Part shown: positions 47,613 through 58,996 of the stretch, in pieces
Layout: every line of letters starts with the position of its first letter
Position numbering within the stretch: position 1 is the stretch's first letter
Source: Pyxicephalus adspersus
Taxonomy: Eukaryota; Chordata; Amphibia; Anura; Pyxicephalidae
Direction: 5' to 3'
Assembly: GCF_032062135.1 (NCBI RefSeq)
Contig: NC_092858.1
Location: forward strand, 129,046,081-129,110,080
DNA length: 64,000 bases
The notes under the pieces: generated by a model
What the model saw: only the letters and a program-made list of their open reading frames with translations
The model's database searches: none
Told to the model about the DNA's origin: nothing
Translations under genes and position numbers: made by a program

Positions 47613-47665
47613 CATCCAGCTAATGAGAATGCCGCCGTTATCCTCTTCACTGTGTTAATAGTCAC
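47613..47665 (-). CDS. Exon B of 7TM receptor-like gene (start of TM1)
   Basis: A 53-bp minus-strand exon that starts in phase 0 after ttttacag and ends at GGATG|gtaaga after two bases of a codon. It encodes VTINTVKRITAAFSLAG, followed by a split codon that becomes Cys when joined to exon C. The residues run from a short basic stretch (VKR) into a hydrophobic helix that continues in exon C. The intron to exon C is about 3.6 kb and contains an interspersed repeat at 44283-44950 and a 59-bp tandem duplication. Confidence 0.72.
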
Positions 47666-47787
47666 CTGTAAAAAAAAAATTCCACCAATTACTAATATTT
47701 TCAACATCTGAATTTTTATGTGCAAGAAGTATACATACAGATATGATACATTAGAGCTAGTTTGTCCCCTATATATACGCAGAATAC

Positions 47788-47826
47788 CTGTGCGTCGTGT
47801 ATCACTGTCCTCAGCGAGTAATACAA
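47788..47826 (-). CDS. Exon A of 7TM receptor-like gene
   Basis: A 39-bp exon on the minus strand, in phase 0 at both ends, encoding LYYSLRTVIHDAQ. The acceptor is a pyrimidine-rich tract ending ttttacag, and the donor is AG|gtattc, which is weaker than the consensus. It is the most 5' exon I found and would lie just outside the first membrane helix. An intron of only 122 bp separates it from exon B. It does not start with Met, so at least one upstream exon must lie above 47.8 kb; I searched for it and could not identify it. The case for this exon comes from phase agreement with the four exons downstream. Protein family: 7TM receptor-like (inferred); no gene name assigned. Confidence 0.6.
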
Positions 47827-47890
47827 CTGTAAAATAAAAGATTTACATTAACATTCAAGGTAGTACAAATTGACAAACAAGACATGCAAT

Positions 47891-47983
47891 GGGCCAGATT
47901 TAATAATGCCCTCCAAGACTGGAGAAGATAAAATATCATGGGTGAACCTGGGTGGTCAAGCAAACCTGGAATGGAATTCTTAA
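47891..47983. mobile_element. Left part of a GATTTATTAAAGCTCTCC-type MITE
   Basis: GGGCCAGATTTAATAATGCC, then CAAGCAAACCTGGAATGGA; right end missing. Confidence 0.65.
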
Positions 47984-50589
47984 AACTCCTAGGTAGCTGG
48001 AACGGTTAACCACTTTTGGATGCTGCATGGAGCATCTGAAAACTGTGTGACAAAATACTACCACAAGCAGCAACCTAAAAAGACAAATGATTGAAAGAAC
48101 CCATTTGTTTAAATAGTTAATCTTTTTAAGGGGACAACTAAAACAGTTATCCAAGCAGAACCACTTGCAAAAAAACTACTAGTCTGAGCCTTAGCTAATA
48201 AATAGCCAATAGTGATATAATTTTTTTTTTCTGACAAACAGCTAAGTAATTAGTGAAATGCTCAGTCTGCTTTTGGCTGGCTGCCTGAACATGTTTCTTT
48301 GGAAGTGGATCGTTAATAAGACGTAATGACTCAATCACAAACGTCCCTTCAAGGAAAACGTTCCTTGGCAAAAACAAGATTTATATTCCACATTGTGGGA
48401 ATTTATAGGGTAGTTTAGGTATAGGAAAATTGTGTTAAAATACAGAAGGCTGTATCTAAAGGCACAAGAGACCACAAGGGGGATTCAGCTTACTCCTAGT
48501 AAAATACTTTGTATTTGCCTATAGCACTAGACCTGCAAGGCAGCAGGACAGCAATAATGCCATACAGAAGTGAGAACACGTGCAGATTCGAGATGAACAC
48601 ACAGATGTCCATAAACCATTAAGGTACCACAGTGATTTATGTCTATCTGTGTCTCCAGAGTGATGTGTGACAGTTTATTGGCTATTACGAGACTAGCTGC
48701 CAGGCAGAAATATAATTCCTTTATGATCAGCACATGTTCATCGAGGAGCTATCATGATTACCAATTAGTACCAATAATATTCTGTCCCTGATGTATGTGA
48801 CACTCTGCCTCAGGATAATCAAATAGACCAGATATTTAAATAGAAAAGGTAAGACAGGTAGAGGTGGAAGCCCACAGAAAAAATATCTTTGACTATCACA
48901 CAAATGAATTTTAGATTAATTAAGTTCAAAAACTTTTATAAATGACTGGGAAAAAATATGTAAGTAATAAGAGAATAAATTAATTAAACAAAATGTTAAC
49001 ATTCTGAACTTCTTACACAAAGTAGCCAACAAATTTAAACATTTGTGTAACAACCTTATGGAATTTGATTTGTATTGTAATTTATGCCATAATTTATGTC
49101 ATATGTCAGTGTTTCTTAAAATGAAGGCCGATAGCAGTGCCCTGAGTGCCACTGGGGCCGGAAATGTGAGGAAATGTCCACAACATAGCTAGAGGTTGCA
49201 ATAAAAAAATTTTTTAACCTATTACCCATCCGTCTAACACATAAAACATTGTGACTGAAACTTCATTTATAAAAAGGCTGGTCAAATCAAGAAGAGAGGA
49301 ATAGCCTCTTCTTCAGGTTTGCTGACACCTCTGATGGGGAATGCGGAATTCCCACCTGGGTTGGTGAGTAAATCTTTGGAGGGTTGGATACGTCTGATAC
49401 CCCACTTTTTCTATGTGTTTAAAATTAGTTTGGATTAGTTAACAGAACATTTCGTACACTAACTATATCTGTTATATAGAAATATACAGTTTCTATGATA
49501 ACAGGTAATACAATTGTATTGAATTGTTTTGTTTTTTTATAGCGCTTAATTACATTATTGTTAAAAAAAATTTTGTAACTGTTAAGTGAACAACATTTGT
49601 ACAGATATTGGTATGATTTTTATATATGTTGATATGTATACACAGATGTATACAATTTATACCTGCTTTTTTTTTTTTTAAATAAAGCTTCAAGTGTGGG
49701 AAAAAAGAATGGTTCCTTTGCCCAGCATAAGCAAACCAAGTGATTTAAACAATCAGTAAAATTTGTAGTATGGTGCAAAATGCACAGCTTTGAGAAAACC
49801 AGTAGTAATGTGTTTTCTAACATTTCCACAAAGGAACAACCAGGATAAAATTATACAATAATATAATACATAATAATAATATAAAACATAAAAGCAAAAA
49901 ATGCAAACACAGAAGAGGACAATCCACAGAATTGTTTTGATGCTCTGTCCAAATAGACAGGAGCAAAAGTCTGTCTGGTCAGCCTGGATAAGCAAAGTTA
50001 CTTATACAAGGGTTTCTAGTCCAGAGCTTTTGACAAGTTTATAATCAGTCAGTATTGTTTGAATACATTAAACTTTTTAGCATCAATTTAAGGTTAGTAA
50101 GTTAAAAAATACAGCACCACCCATCTAGATAAATCAATGCAATCATGATTAGCAGAAAAATCTGGCATATGATAAATATGATCAACAATGGGGTGCTCCT
50201 CCTGACTAGGAAGAAACAAAGTATTAAAAGATAAAAAGATTGGGAATAATTAAGAAGATCTTGCACCTAAAATGCAGTTCACGGTGCCTTCACCCTCTGC
50301 CAAACAAGCGGTAAATGTCACTTGTGAGAGAAAAAAAGTTAGAATACATTTTCCCTGCGGGGTGACAGCTGGAAAAAAGGAGAAAATAATATCCCTATGG
50401 GGGAATAAAACAAAAACAGAACTGCAACATATCCAATTTATACGTTTTAACTGATGAATACTAGTATTATATTTGGCACTAACGCGGTCATCTGCTTTTT
50501 TGTAGCCTTCTACTTTGGAGAAGGTGGCCAGTACTGGTACATTGAAGTTGAATGATTTACCTTTGCTAGATTTACATCACCATTCTCGT

Positions 50590-50920
50590 TTGAGCATGGA
50601 CTTAAATTTCCCGCACGGTCCAGACTCCCAGCCGCACAGTCCCACCCATCAGCCACAGATTTACAAGCAGATGCTCGCCTGGCATCTGCCTGCCTGGCAT
50701 CTGCTTCCCCTGGCCTCACGTCCCCAACGTTCACACGCCGGGACACAGATGCCGGCCCGCATTGCCAGGAAAAGAAGATGCTGGGCACCACTTACAAGGT
50801 AAGCTGTTTAAACTCCCTGGCAATTCCACCCGGAGTGTGGCTCAGGGTTACTGCTTTTGGTATGGATAATTCACCTCAAGCCACACTTGGGATTACTGCT
50901 AAGGAGGTTAAAAATGCTTT
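50590..50920. repeat. GC-rich repeat-like island
   Basis: Contains direct repeats (GCATCTGCCTGCCTGGCATC) and, at 50812-50910, an inverted pair (GAGTGTGGCTCAGGGTTACT / CAAGCCACACTTGGGATTAC) ending in AGGAGGTTAAA, a frog-type MITE hairpin. Open frames across it on both strands are probably composition effects. Confidence 0.5.
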
Positions 50921-51044
50921 ACACCTCTGATAACTTTCTGTGATAAATTGTGTGATAAATAAAAGCTTAGATAGATTTAGTATTGTTTCCATAATGAATG
51001 GACTTCCATCTGCAAGATTACAGATCCGTTGCCTCTAAAGTTTA

Positions 51045-51362
51045 GCTAACTAGAATTAGATGGATGTCAAATGATTGTCGTTACAAAAACAAACTTTTGT
51101 GACCATTTTAACTGACAGTTGAATGAATGAGTGCTGTACACACAGCGCTATTCCCTTCTCTGAAGAGGGGAGAATTAGTGAGCAGAACCTCACTGTACTT
51201 TCCTCCATATGAGTGAATACTGGTCATTCCTGGTCATTTTTCAATCTACCATGGCGGATAGATGAATGACATTGTGAGACCACTGTAGACATGTCAGATT
51301 ATTGCCTGAGATGAGCACAACCATTTGTCCCAGGCGACTAATATTGGGCATGTATACATAGC
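51045..51362. repeat. Interspersed repeat, copy 2 (GGCTACGTACAC family)
   Basis: Shares GCTGTACACACAGCGCTATT, GAGGGGAGAATTAGTGAGCA-like and TGTAGACATGTCAGATTATT segments with 38037-38345, ends GGGCATGTATACATAGCTTA. Confidence 0.6.
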
Positions 51363-52514
51363 TTACAATGTAGAAACTCTTCTACTCCCTAATACAGATC
51401 ACAGATCGTGAGATCTCACAAAACAGTGTATGGAGTGCATACTGGTTCAGACTCAGAAGCTGCAAAAATATATTTATGCCCTTAAGAGTGAGCTTGGATC
51501 CCAGCTGTACCAGGCATTATCACTGAAGGCTGCAAATGAATCTCACTGGAAGACAAGACACTATTCAGAGCTAATTGACATTTGTAAAATTACCACTATA
51601 ATGTACAGAGTGTCTGTCTGGGCCACATGGAGCATTCTATCTAAAGGTCAATTGTTTCTTGCTCATTTTATACATTAAGATGAACCCCCAAAGTCACAGA
51701 GGCTGTAATAAGCTACCTGACTGTATCCTACAAGTTGTGAACTTTTACATTTATTTGAAGCCATGAAATAAAGTATTGCTCTACATTAAGGGAATATTTA
51801 TTGGCAGCCATTACAATGCAAGTGGATGACATTTAATGCAATTAGAGCCCTATTGAGGTCAGGTAGATTTTAATAGGTTAATAAAATAAGCAAACATTTT
51901 CCAAAAACTGTTATCTGGTTTGGTGGGCATTAGAAAATATATTACCATTGGAGAATAGTGTATTAAAAAAATATATTTTATGATCACCCAAATTTACCTA
52001 AATGCGAACTACAAGTCTTTGTTTTCAAGGGTAGAACTAAAATGCCAAGTGAAATGCCTGATCCTAGGTAGGTAGCTTTGTATTCATTAATAAATCAATA
52101 AATCTTTTTTTTAATTTATTTTATTTTAAAGGATCAGCCTCCTGCAGTGTAAGAAAAAAAAAAACAAAGCCAGGAGTCAGTCATAAAAAAAGTAAAATAA
52201 AAAAAACTTTTCTATTTTTCAAAACAGATGGTTCATAAAAGCATGAAAAACAAGTCCTTCAAGCTTCCTCCTTCAGTCATTATCCATCAGGGCTACTGCT
52301 CTAGATGGATATGTTCCAAGTCTCATTTGTTTACTTTATAAATGTGACTTCTATATGTTCATGTTCTATTAAGAAAATTCATTCTAAAAGCATATCAAAA
52401 AGACTTTAATGTTTGGCCCTGACAAAGCTAAAGCAAAGTTCCAAGCTACTGTACTGCATATTTTTTGTATGTGCCCTCCTTGAAGTCATAATAAAGGAAT
52501 GCTATAATTTAGAG

Positions 52515-52690
52515 CAGTGTTTCTCATCCAGGGTTCCTCGAGAGATTGCTAGAAGTTCCGTTGTGACTCTCAGGTCATTTTAAGCAACACGGGTGATCTT
52601 TTGGCAATCTGTAAGGGTGAAATTCTTCTTACTGGCCAAAAATGAAAGAGGCTTTATACTGACCACTACACCAAAGTGTACTGCAAGCTT
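52515..52690 (+). mobile_element. hAT-type repeat end (CAGTGTTTCTCATCC)
   Basis: Starts CAGTGTTTCTCATCCAGGGT and continues TCGAGAGATTGCTAGAAGTT. Terminus shared with 16684 (other strand). Right boundary unclear. Confidence 0.5.
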
Positions 52691-53324
52691 TGAGTACAGT
52701 TATTATAAATTATAAATTTAAAGCAATCTTTTTTTGGAAAAACACTGAGCTGCGGATGTGCAGCTCAGTGCAGGATGATGGGTATTCTTGGCATCCCCCA
52801 GGGGTTCTGGGAGTGAATGAACTTCCAAAAAAATGTGCACAGGTCATCCTCGCATGGCCATTCAAGATGGCCAAAGATCTTTCACCCAGAAGAAAAATTA
52901 AAAAGGCCAGGACAGATGAGTGTAAATAAATTACAAGCAGGAAGGTCTGTTTATCTTTTTGCAAATGGGATATGGCCTCCCCCTTTTGCAATATGGGACC
53001 TACCTGGTTGCAATGTTTTTTACCCATTAATTTTCCCTTTAAGCACTGTGTAATACAACTTGCCCAGGTTAACAATAATTGGGCTATGTGTGGCCACACT
53101 CTTCTGTCAATAATGGCTCTGTTTATGTAGGTTTTCACAAGATTCACTTATACCCAGGATTTAAACACTTAATCCAGGTAAACAAAAAGTGTGAATCTGG
53201 GATGAAAGTTGTGTAAATCATGTGTTTTATAAATAGATCCCTGTAATTTATTTTGACCCATCAATAGCCCTGTTCCCAAAATATTTTTAAGGATTTCTTT
53301 AGGTGCTGCAGTTTTCACCCCTTT

Positions 53325-53440
53325 TAGAAGGTGCACCACCTGGCACTTTTTAGTAACCACTAACTGTTTGGGTGATTACTAAAAAGTTGGGTCACAATAC
53401 AGGGGCTGCCACCTACCCACCTAGCTTAGGACAAAGTTCA
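53325..53440 (+). repeat. Copy of the GTGCACCACCTGGCACTTTT repeat
   Basis: GGTGCACCACCTGGCACTTT with inverted arms ACTTTTTAGTAA and TTACTAAAAAGT. Relatives at 25875 and 62775. Confidence 0.75.
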
Positions 53441-53945
53441 GAGTTGAACACTGTGCTGTTAATTATGATTTAGTACTGTCTAGCAGAGTTTTGCACTTTA
53501 AAATGGAAATGTTTTCCATACAAAATATGCTAACATAAAAGGTTTCAACAGTGTACTTTCAGTGAACCTAGTTGCCTTCACGCCTGCAGATCATTACCTG
53601 ACAAAACCGTACACAGCGCATCGAGCAACGTTTCAGACCAAATGAAAATGTCACTTTACATTAAGCACTCATTGTACAGAACGTTAGCTACCTTGCTGGT
53701 CAAGGAGGTTTCACAGCTTATCTCCTTTTCCATGCTACCATAGTTTATTGAAATTTAAACAACCTGAACATAGAGGCCTAAATTACTCTACCACTTAAAA
53801 AAAAAGCCATAGTTTTTTGTCAATAACTGAGCTCTTGTTGGATGAACTTCATAATGGATAGATGGGTTTTTGTTAAATTAAATAACGTACTTACTGCTAA
53901 AGAAAGCATCAATTCTCTGACTAATGTGGCACATTCATGTTCCAG

Positions 53946-54117
53946 GGAAGCGGCACCATAATGGAGTTTATTGCACCTTCCCAGAACTTCTACGCAGCCA
54001 CTTCATACCTCCTACCAGTCTTTTTTTCTGCAGGACTGTACCCAGATATCCTTAATATTATGGGGGCATCTGAAGGCAGAATTAAGGAGATAATCAGAAG
54101 ACAGTCAGTCCAGTACG
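53946..54117 (+). CDS. Candidate orphan exon on the plus strand
   Basis: An open 172-bp segment bounded by a possible acceptor (catgttccag) and a good donor (TACG|gtaagc). It encodes 57 codons, beginning GSGTIMEFIAPSQNF and ending IKEIIRRQSVQY, with varied amino acid composition that looks protein-like. I do not recognise the family. The polypyrimidine tract before the acceptor is poor. It directly precedes an array of repeat tails at 54179, so it could be part of a mobile element instead of a host gene. No partner exon was found on this strand. Confidence 0.25.
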
Positions 54118-54638
54118 GTAAGCAAAAGAAGGGCTATTTTGTGTATTTTTGTATGATATACAAGGACTGCAGATTGGGTACAGCACTGTGCTATATGTCA
54201 GAGCTATATTTGGTGATCATTAGGAAACGCATGGAGACATTTCAACCAAACTTGCTATGTTCCACCATCACTCGGTAACGCATAGAGACATTTAAACCAA
54301 AATGCTGGACATATGACACCACTGATCTTTGTACGGCGCTGTGGTATATGTCAGAGGTATATAAATGTATAATAATAGTGTGTGACTGTGGGGGGACATT
54401 AGAGTGTCAGCTCCTCTGTACAGAGACTGATGGGTCTAGCTCAGTGTTTCATTGTACAGCACTATGGTATATGTCAGAGCTATATAAATCTATATATATA
54501 AAATTGGATGTTTGTTTGTATGTGTGTATGTATGTTCCACCATCACTCAAAAACGCATGAAGACATTCCAACCAAACTTGCTAGACATATGACAGACTCA
54601 TGTGAGGGCACCAGCCATCTTTGTACAGCGCTGTGCTA

Positions 54639-55352
54639 CCGTGTTTCCCCGAAAATAAGACACCCCCCGAAAGTAAGCCCTAGCAGGATTTTTGACTGTT
54701 TTCCAGCAAGCTCGAAATATAAGCCCTCCCCCGAAAGTAAGCCCTAGCTTAATACTGTAGAATATCTTCAGCACATACTGTACATAGTGGTGGGGGAGGA
54801 AGTAAAGGACATCACAGACTGTCACACGAGTGCAGGACTGTCACAACATCACTACCCCGTACATACGAGTATTCCAGGCTCACACAATCCATCACTTCTC
54901 CGGGGGCAGAGCTGATGATTGTAGAGAGAGATGTGAAGGGAGGGCACACTGAGCCTGTCACATCTCTCCTTCTCAAATGATCGTGGTGGGGGGAGGAGAA
55001 AAGAGAGGACGCTGAGGATGCCACACCTCCCCTCCAGTGCAGTGCAGAACTGATTGTGCTGGGGGGAGTGAAGGGAGAACAGCGTGGATAAGGCTGTCCC
55101 ATCTCTCTTCCAGAGCACAGTGATGCAGGACTGATTGGTGAGGGGGGGGAGGGTAGAAGAGGGAGGACACAGCACACAGCTTACTTACAGAGTTACCATG
55201 ATGTCACAGAATGTGATAACGTTTGAAATAAATGTTAATTTTTTTGCGGTTTGTTGTTCTCAAAATATAAGCCCTACCTGAAAATAAGCCCTAGGGCATT
55301 TCTTGGAGAAAAAAATAATATAAGACAGTGTCTTATTTTTGGGGAAACACAG
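54639..55352. mobile_element. 714-bp TA-inserted MITE (CCGTGTTTCCCCGAAAATAA)
   Basis: Left end CCGTGTTTCCCCGAAAATAA, right end on the other strand CTGTGTTTCCCCAAAAATAA. TA flanks both sides (54637-54638, 55353-55354). The interior has subterminal AAATATAAGCCCT motifs and about three diverged ~85-bp GC-rich units (CATCTCTCTTCCAGAGCACA type). The box at 55541 shows the uninterrupted target. Confidence 0.88.
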
Positions 55353-55373
55353 TATATGTCAGAGCTATATTTG

Positions 55374-55405
55374 GATGTATGTATGTGTGTGTGTGTGTGT
55401 GTATG
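55374..55405. repeat. (GTAT/GT)n simple repeat
   Basis: GTATGTATGTGTGTGTGTGT type tract directly after the resumed L2-tail box. Confidence 0.9.
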
Positions 55406-55609
55406 TCATCACTAGGAAATGCATAGAGACATTTCAACCAAACTTTCTATGTTCCACCATCACTCGGAAACACATCGAGACATTTAAACCAAAATTGCTG
55501 GACATATGACTCAGACTCATGTGAATGCACCGCTGATCCTTGTACAGCGCTGTGCTATATGTCAGAGGTATATTTGCATGTATGCATAAATGTATTGCTC
55601 AGTGACAGT

Positions 55610-58600
55610 GCCTTTTGCTTATATTTTCAAAAACTTTTTTTTGACTCTTACAAATTTCTGGCCTGTAATATTGCCTTCCAGAGAACATAAGGCAATTGGC
55701 CGAGTGCAATCAAAGGCAAAAAAAATGGAACAACACCATAGACAAGAAAATCACTATGACTTTATTTGATTCCTGTATAATATAGGATTGCAATGAATAA
55801 ATACCCGGACAACACCGAGTTATCAGCTAGGTATATATAAAATACAAATAGCAGTTGTACACACCTCTCTTTCAGTTTTGGTTAGTGAGGGTACATGTCA
55901 TGTGGCTGACCCATTAGTTAGGTTCTGGAGGTGCGAGAGGGTGAACCAGGGCGAGTAACCTCAAGAAGAAAATGTTATTTGGCTGGATCAGTGGTTGTCA
56001 AAACGCTTTATATTTTTATACACAACACTTTAAAGCTATTGACCAATTTTATTACCTTGTTAAGACTATTATTGGGGTTGATTAACTCCATTTGGCTGTT
56101 CAATTGGTAAAGTAAATTTTCAGCTTGCAGAGAACTTCACTTAGCTAAGGGAATGACAGTAAAAAAAAGAAATCACTTTGCAAAGAATACAAAAGAAATG
56201 TAAAAAACAGGGGTAATTTACTAAAGGACTTTTCAGCTTCTGATGACCAAGTTTATTACTTTGTAGAGGCTATTACTGGGGATAAATAAACTGAAGCAGG
56301 TCTTTACAAGTGAATTTTTTCCTTCAATAAATAAACCCTATTATTTGGTGCTATCAGATGTGTTTTTAAAATTTAGCAATACATTTTCCCAATGTGCCTC
56401 CTATCAATCCCCTAAGTGAGTATGGGCCATGCATTCCATACAACACTGCACAAGTTCACATTTTTTCTATAGAGCATAAAGGAGTCATATGCATAGTATT
56501 GAACAACCTATCTCAGTTCTGCCTTTGGTCATAGGGTTATGATGATGAGTGCAAGAAAAGCCACTTGCCAATCAAGTATTTTAATAATGATATTGTTCAA
56601 ACAAGTGATTTTATTTCAAGGTTAAACAACTTTAAAACATAGAGGCAAGGCCTTAACATAGACCTAAAGAAAAATTGCAGGTGTATATAAGAACAAAAAA
56701 ATTAGTGTGACCCTAATTCTCATACTTTACTGGAGTAAAGCCAGCGGCTGCCTTAAATGGGTAAAGATAAAGTTTGGTAAGTTCCACTGGGCAAAGATAG
56801 AGGCGCTGAGAAGAACCTTGGACAGATGCAGCCAGTTAAAGATTCTGATACTAGATCCACTGTAATATCAAACACCCAATTTTTCTAAACCAAATTCTCA
56901 CATCGTTTGCCAATTTTTCAAAAATGTCACTTATAAATTTGAATATTTTAGGACACAGCTTGCAAAGAAATTCTCTTAAAGTGTCAAAAGTCTAAAAAGC
57001 CACAATTTTCACTGTTTCTTAGATGTTTTAGACCAGTCCACCTAAAACAAACACTTGTTCAAGCAGGTTTTACTGTTGGGGAGTTACATACTATATTGCT
57101 TTCTAAAATCTATCTGGGACACTGATGGTAAAATTCCTGCGGTTCCAGGTTTTAGAAGTTCCTACTTTTCCTGTTGGTATAGTAGTATTTTTCATAGAAA
57201 AAAAAAGATATACAACAGAAGCAACATGCACCTTAGGTAGGAGCAGCAAAAAACAGCAACAAAAAAACTAAAAAAAAAAAAGGGAAATCTCTTGGCTGCA
57301 GTAAACAATAAATCCTAAAAGCCAGGGAGTAACTTTTCCCAGCTGCTTTCACCCATAACTGTAACATCACAGTCCAATACACACTGAAGGCTTAGGCCCA
57401 TTTCAGTTTCGCAGTTGACTGCTGCATTGGCTACAAGGCTCAACTGCACTCCCAACTGTTCCCATTCAACTGAATGGTTGAAAATCCTTTGATGCCATTG
57501 TACGGGAAGTCATTGCAATGAGTAACGATTTATATGAGATAATAGGAAATTAATCAGAAGAGGTTGAAACAAATATTTCTTGTACATAGCCCTTAAGATT
57601 GTCCTTACTCTGCACAGGACATTTAACAACAGCTATTAATGGTTATTATGTTTATCTGTGTCCTCATGTATGTTTACCACACTAATAAAATACTATAAAA
57701 CAATATAGACAATATAGACAATAAACTAGTTGTTTCCTCCTATGCGACCAATTTATTATGTGAGAGAAAACTGACTGATAAAGTATGCTGATAAACAAGC
57801 ATAAGCAGCCATTTAATACGTGACCAAGTATTGACATCTCCTTAACTATTGTCATTTTAAAGCTCAAGGTTACAACATAATGGGGTTGATACTAAACTAA
57901 GTGAAATATCACTGTAAATGGGATCATTCATGTTGCTGGATTTCTTTACTGTCATCCTCCAAGCTAAGTGAAGTATTCTATGCAAGTTGATCATTTACTT
58001 TGCCAAGTAAACTGCCTAAACTCCCTAGTTAATCAACCCCAATGTGTTATCTAGACAAGACGCAGACTTTTTTTTAAACAAAAAGGACCAAAAGGGAATT
58101 TGTTAAGAGTAAACAATTTAAATAACAACTAATTCTACATTTTTTACTTTAAATTTTTATTTAGTGCTCATCACTTCCTCTTTTCACATGAAGGGCATCT
58201 CTAACAACTACTTTTTTTTATAAAGCTTAGTACAATCAAAATTACATTCATTTACTTAAGTAGGTTTTCAAAGGAGCTGCAGAAACGAACGGGTACCCAA
58301 GTTTTTATGGAAAGTGTGCTCTGATTCCCCAAACATCTTAGAATCTATCACTTTTTTTTCTCAGATTTTGCCCTGAGCTGGGCACATTAACACCAACAGT
58401 GTTGGGCTGCATTGCCTAATGCAGACCTAACACAAGAACACAGCAATCCAAAGAAAAATTAAAAGGGTTTACAAAACCTGCAGAACATTGCATGTTAAAA
58501 AAAGGTCAATGGCGCAAACAAGTGCTAAAGAGTACTTAAGATCATGTATTGTATGAAGACTGAACATACCTATTTTACTCTTTAAATGTGATCGTCAGTA

Positions 58601-58840
58601 ATAAACTTATCTATACCCAATCACTCCTATGATGTTTAGTGACTAGGCTGGGCAGCCAGCGTCGGCACATGCAGTTTTCTGGTGTATCCTCTCATTCTGT
58701 GCAGTAACACATGTGCAGGCTTTCTAAATTCTCTTTTGGCAGCACTGTGCTGGGCATTGGACATGGCGGGTGCACACAGAAGTATTTTGTTTTATAACTC
58801 TATAGCTTATAGGGCACTTCAAACTGTTTGAGGGAACCTG
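55610..58840. other. No recognised gene
   Basis: AT-rich with short open frames. The pair GCTATTGACCAATTTTATTA (56035) and a similar stretch near 56245 suggests a minor diverged duplication. Nothing else assigned. Confidence 0.4.
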
Positions 58841-58996
58841 AATCTGATCCCTGATTGACTACAAGCCAAATAAAAGCTGTTCCCTTCCCAGACTACTTTG
58901 CCCATAAAAGTGTTAACTTCCTAGCTGCTGTGGATAAATTTTCTAGTTGTGCTCTTTGCCAGCTGTGTTTTTTTTTTTATTTACCTTTGCCTATTA

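Larger units (their letters stand above)
47990..53940. other. No confirmed gene; upstream of receptor exons
   Basis: 48520-48830 is repeat-poor and a possible conserved non-coding element. 50500-50920 is a GC-rich repeat-like island. 51045-51362 and 53325-53440 are repeats listed separately. A CAGTGTTTCT hAT-like end lies at 49107. No first exon for the receptor could be identified. Confidence 0.4.
54179..55600 (+). repeat. Array of L2-type 3' tails mixed with Helitron-like pieces
   Basis: The box TGTACAGCGCTGTGCTATAT followed by GTCAGAG occurs five times: about 54179, 54330, 54453, 54622 (interrupted by a MITE) and 55541. Between boxes lie copies of CACCATCACTCNNAAACGCA then GAGACATTTCAACCAAACTT. 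ATATATATAAAATTGGATGT at 54492 resembles a Helitron 5' region (recall). Orientation is plus throughout. Confidence 0.65.

Noticed and set aside
50510..50802. Overlapping open frames of about 95 codons on both strands
   Set aside because: GC-rich repeat composition lowers stop frequency; no recognised domain.
54812..55177. Ser/Pro-rich minus-strand open frames of about 107-121 codons
   Set aside because: They run through the repeated GC-rich units of the MITE at 54639-55352 and have no coding signature.
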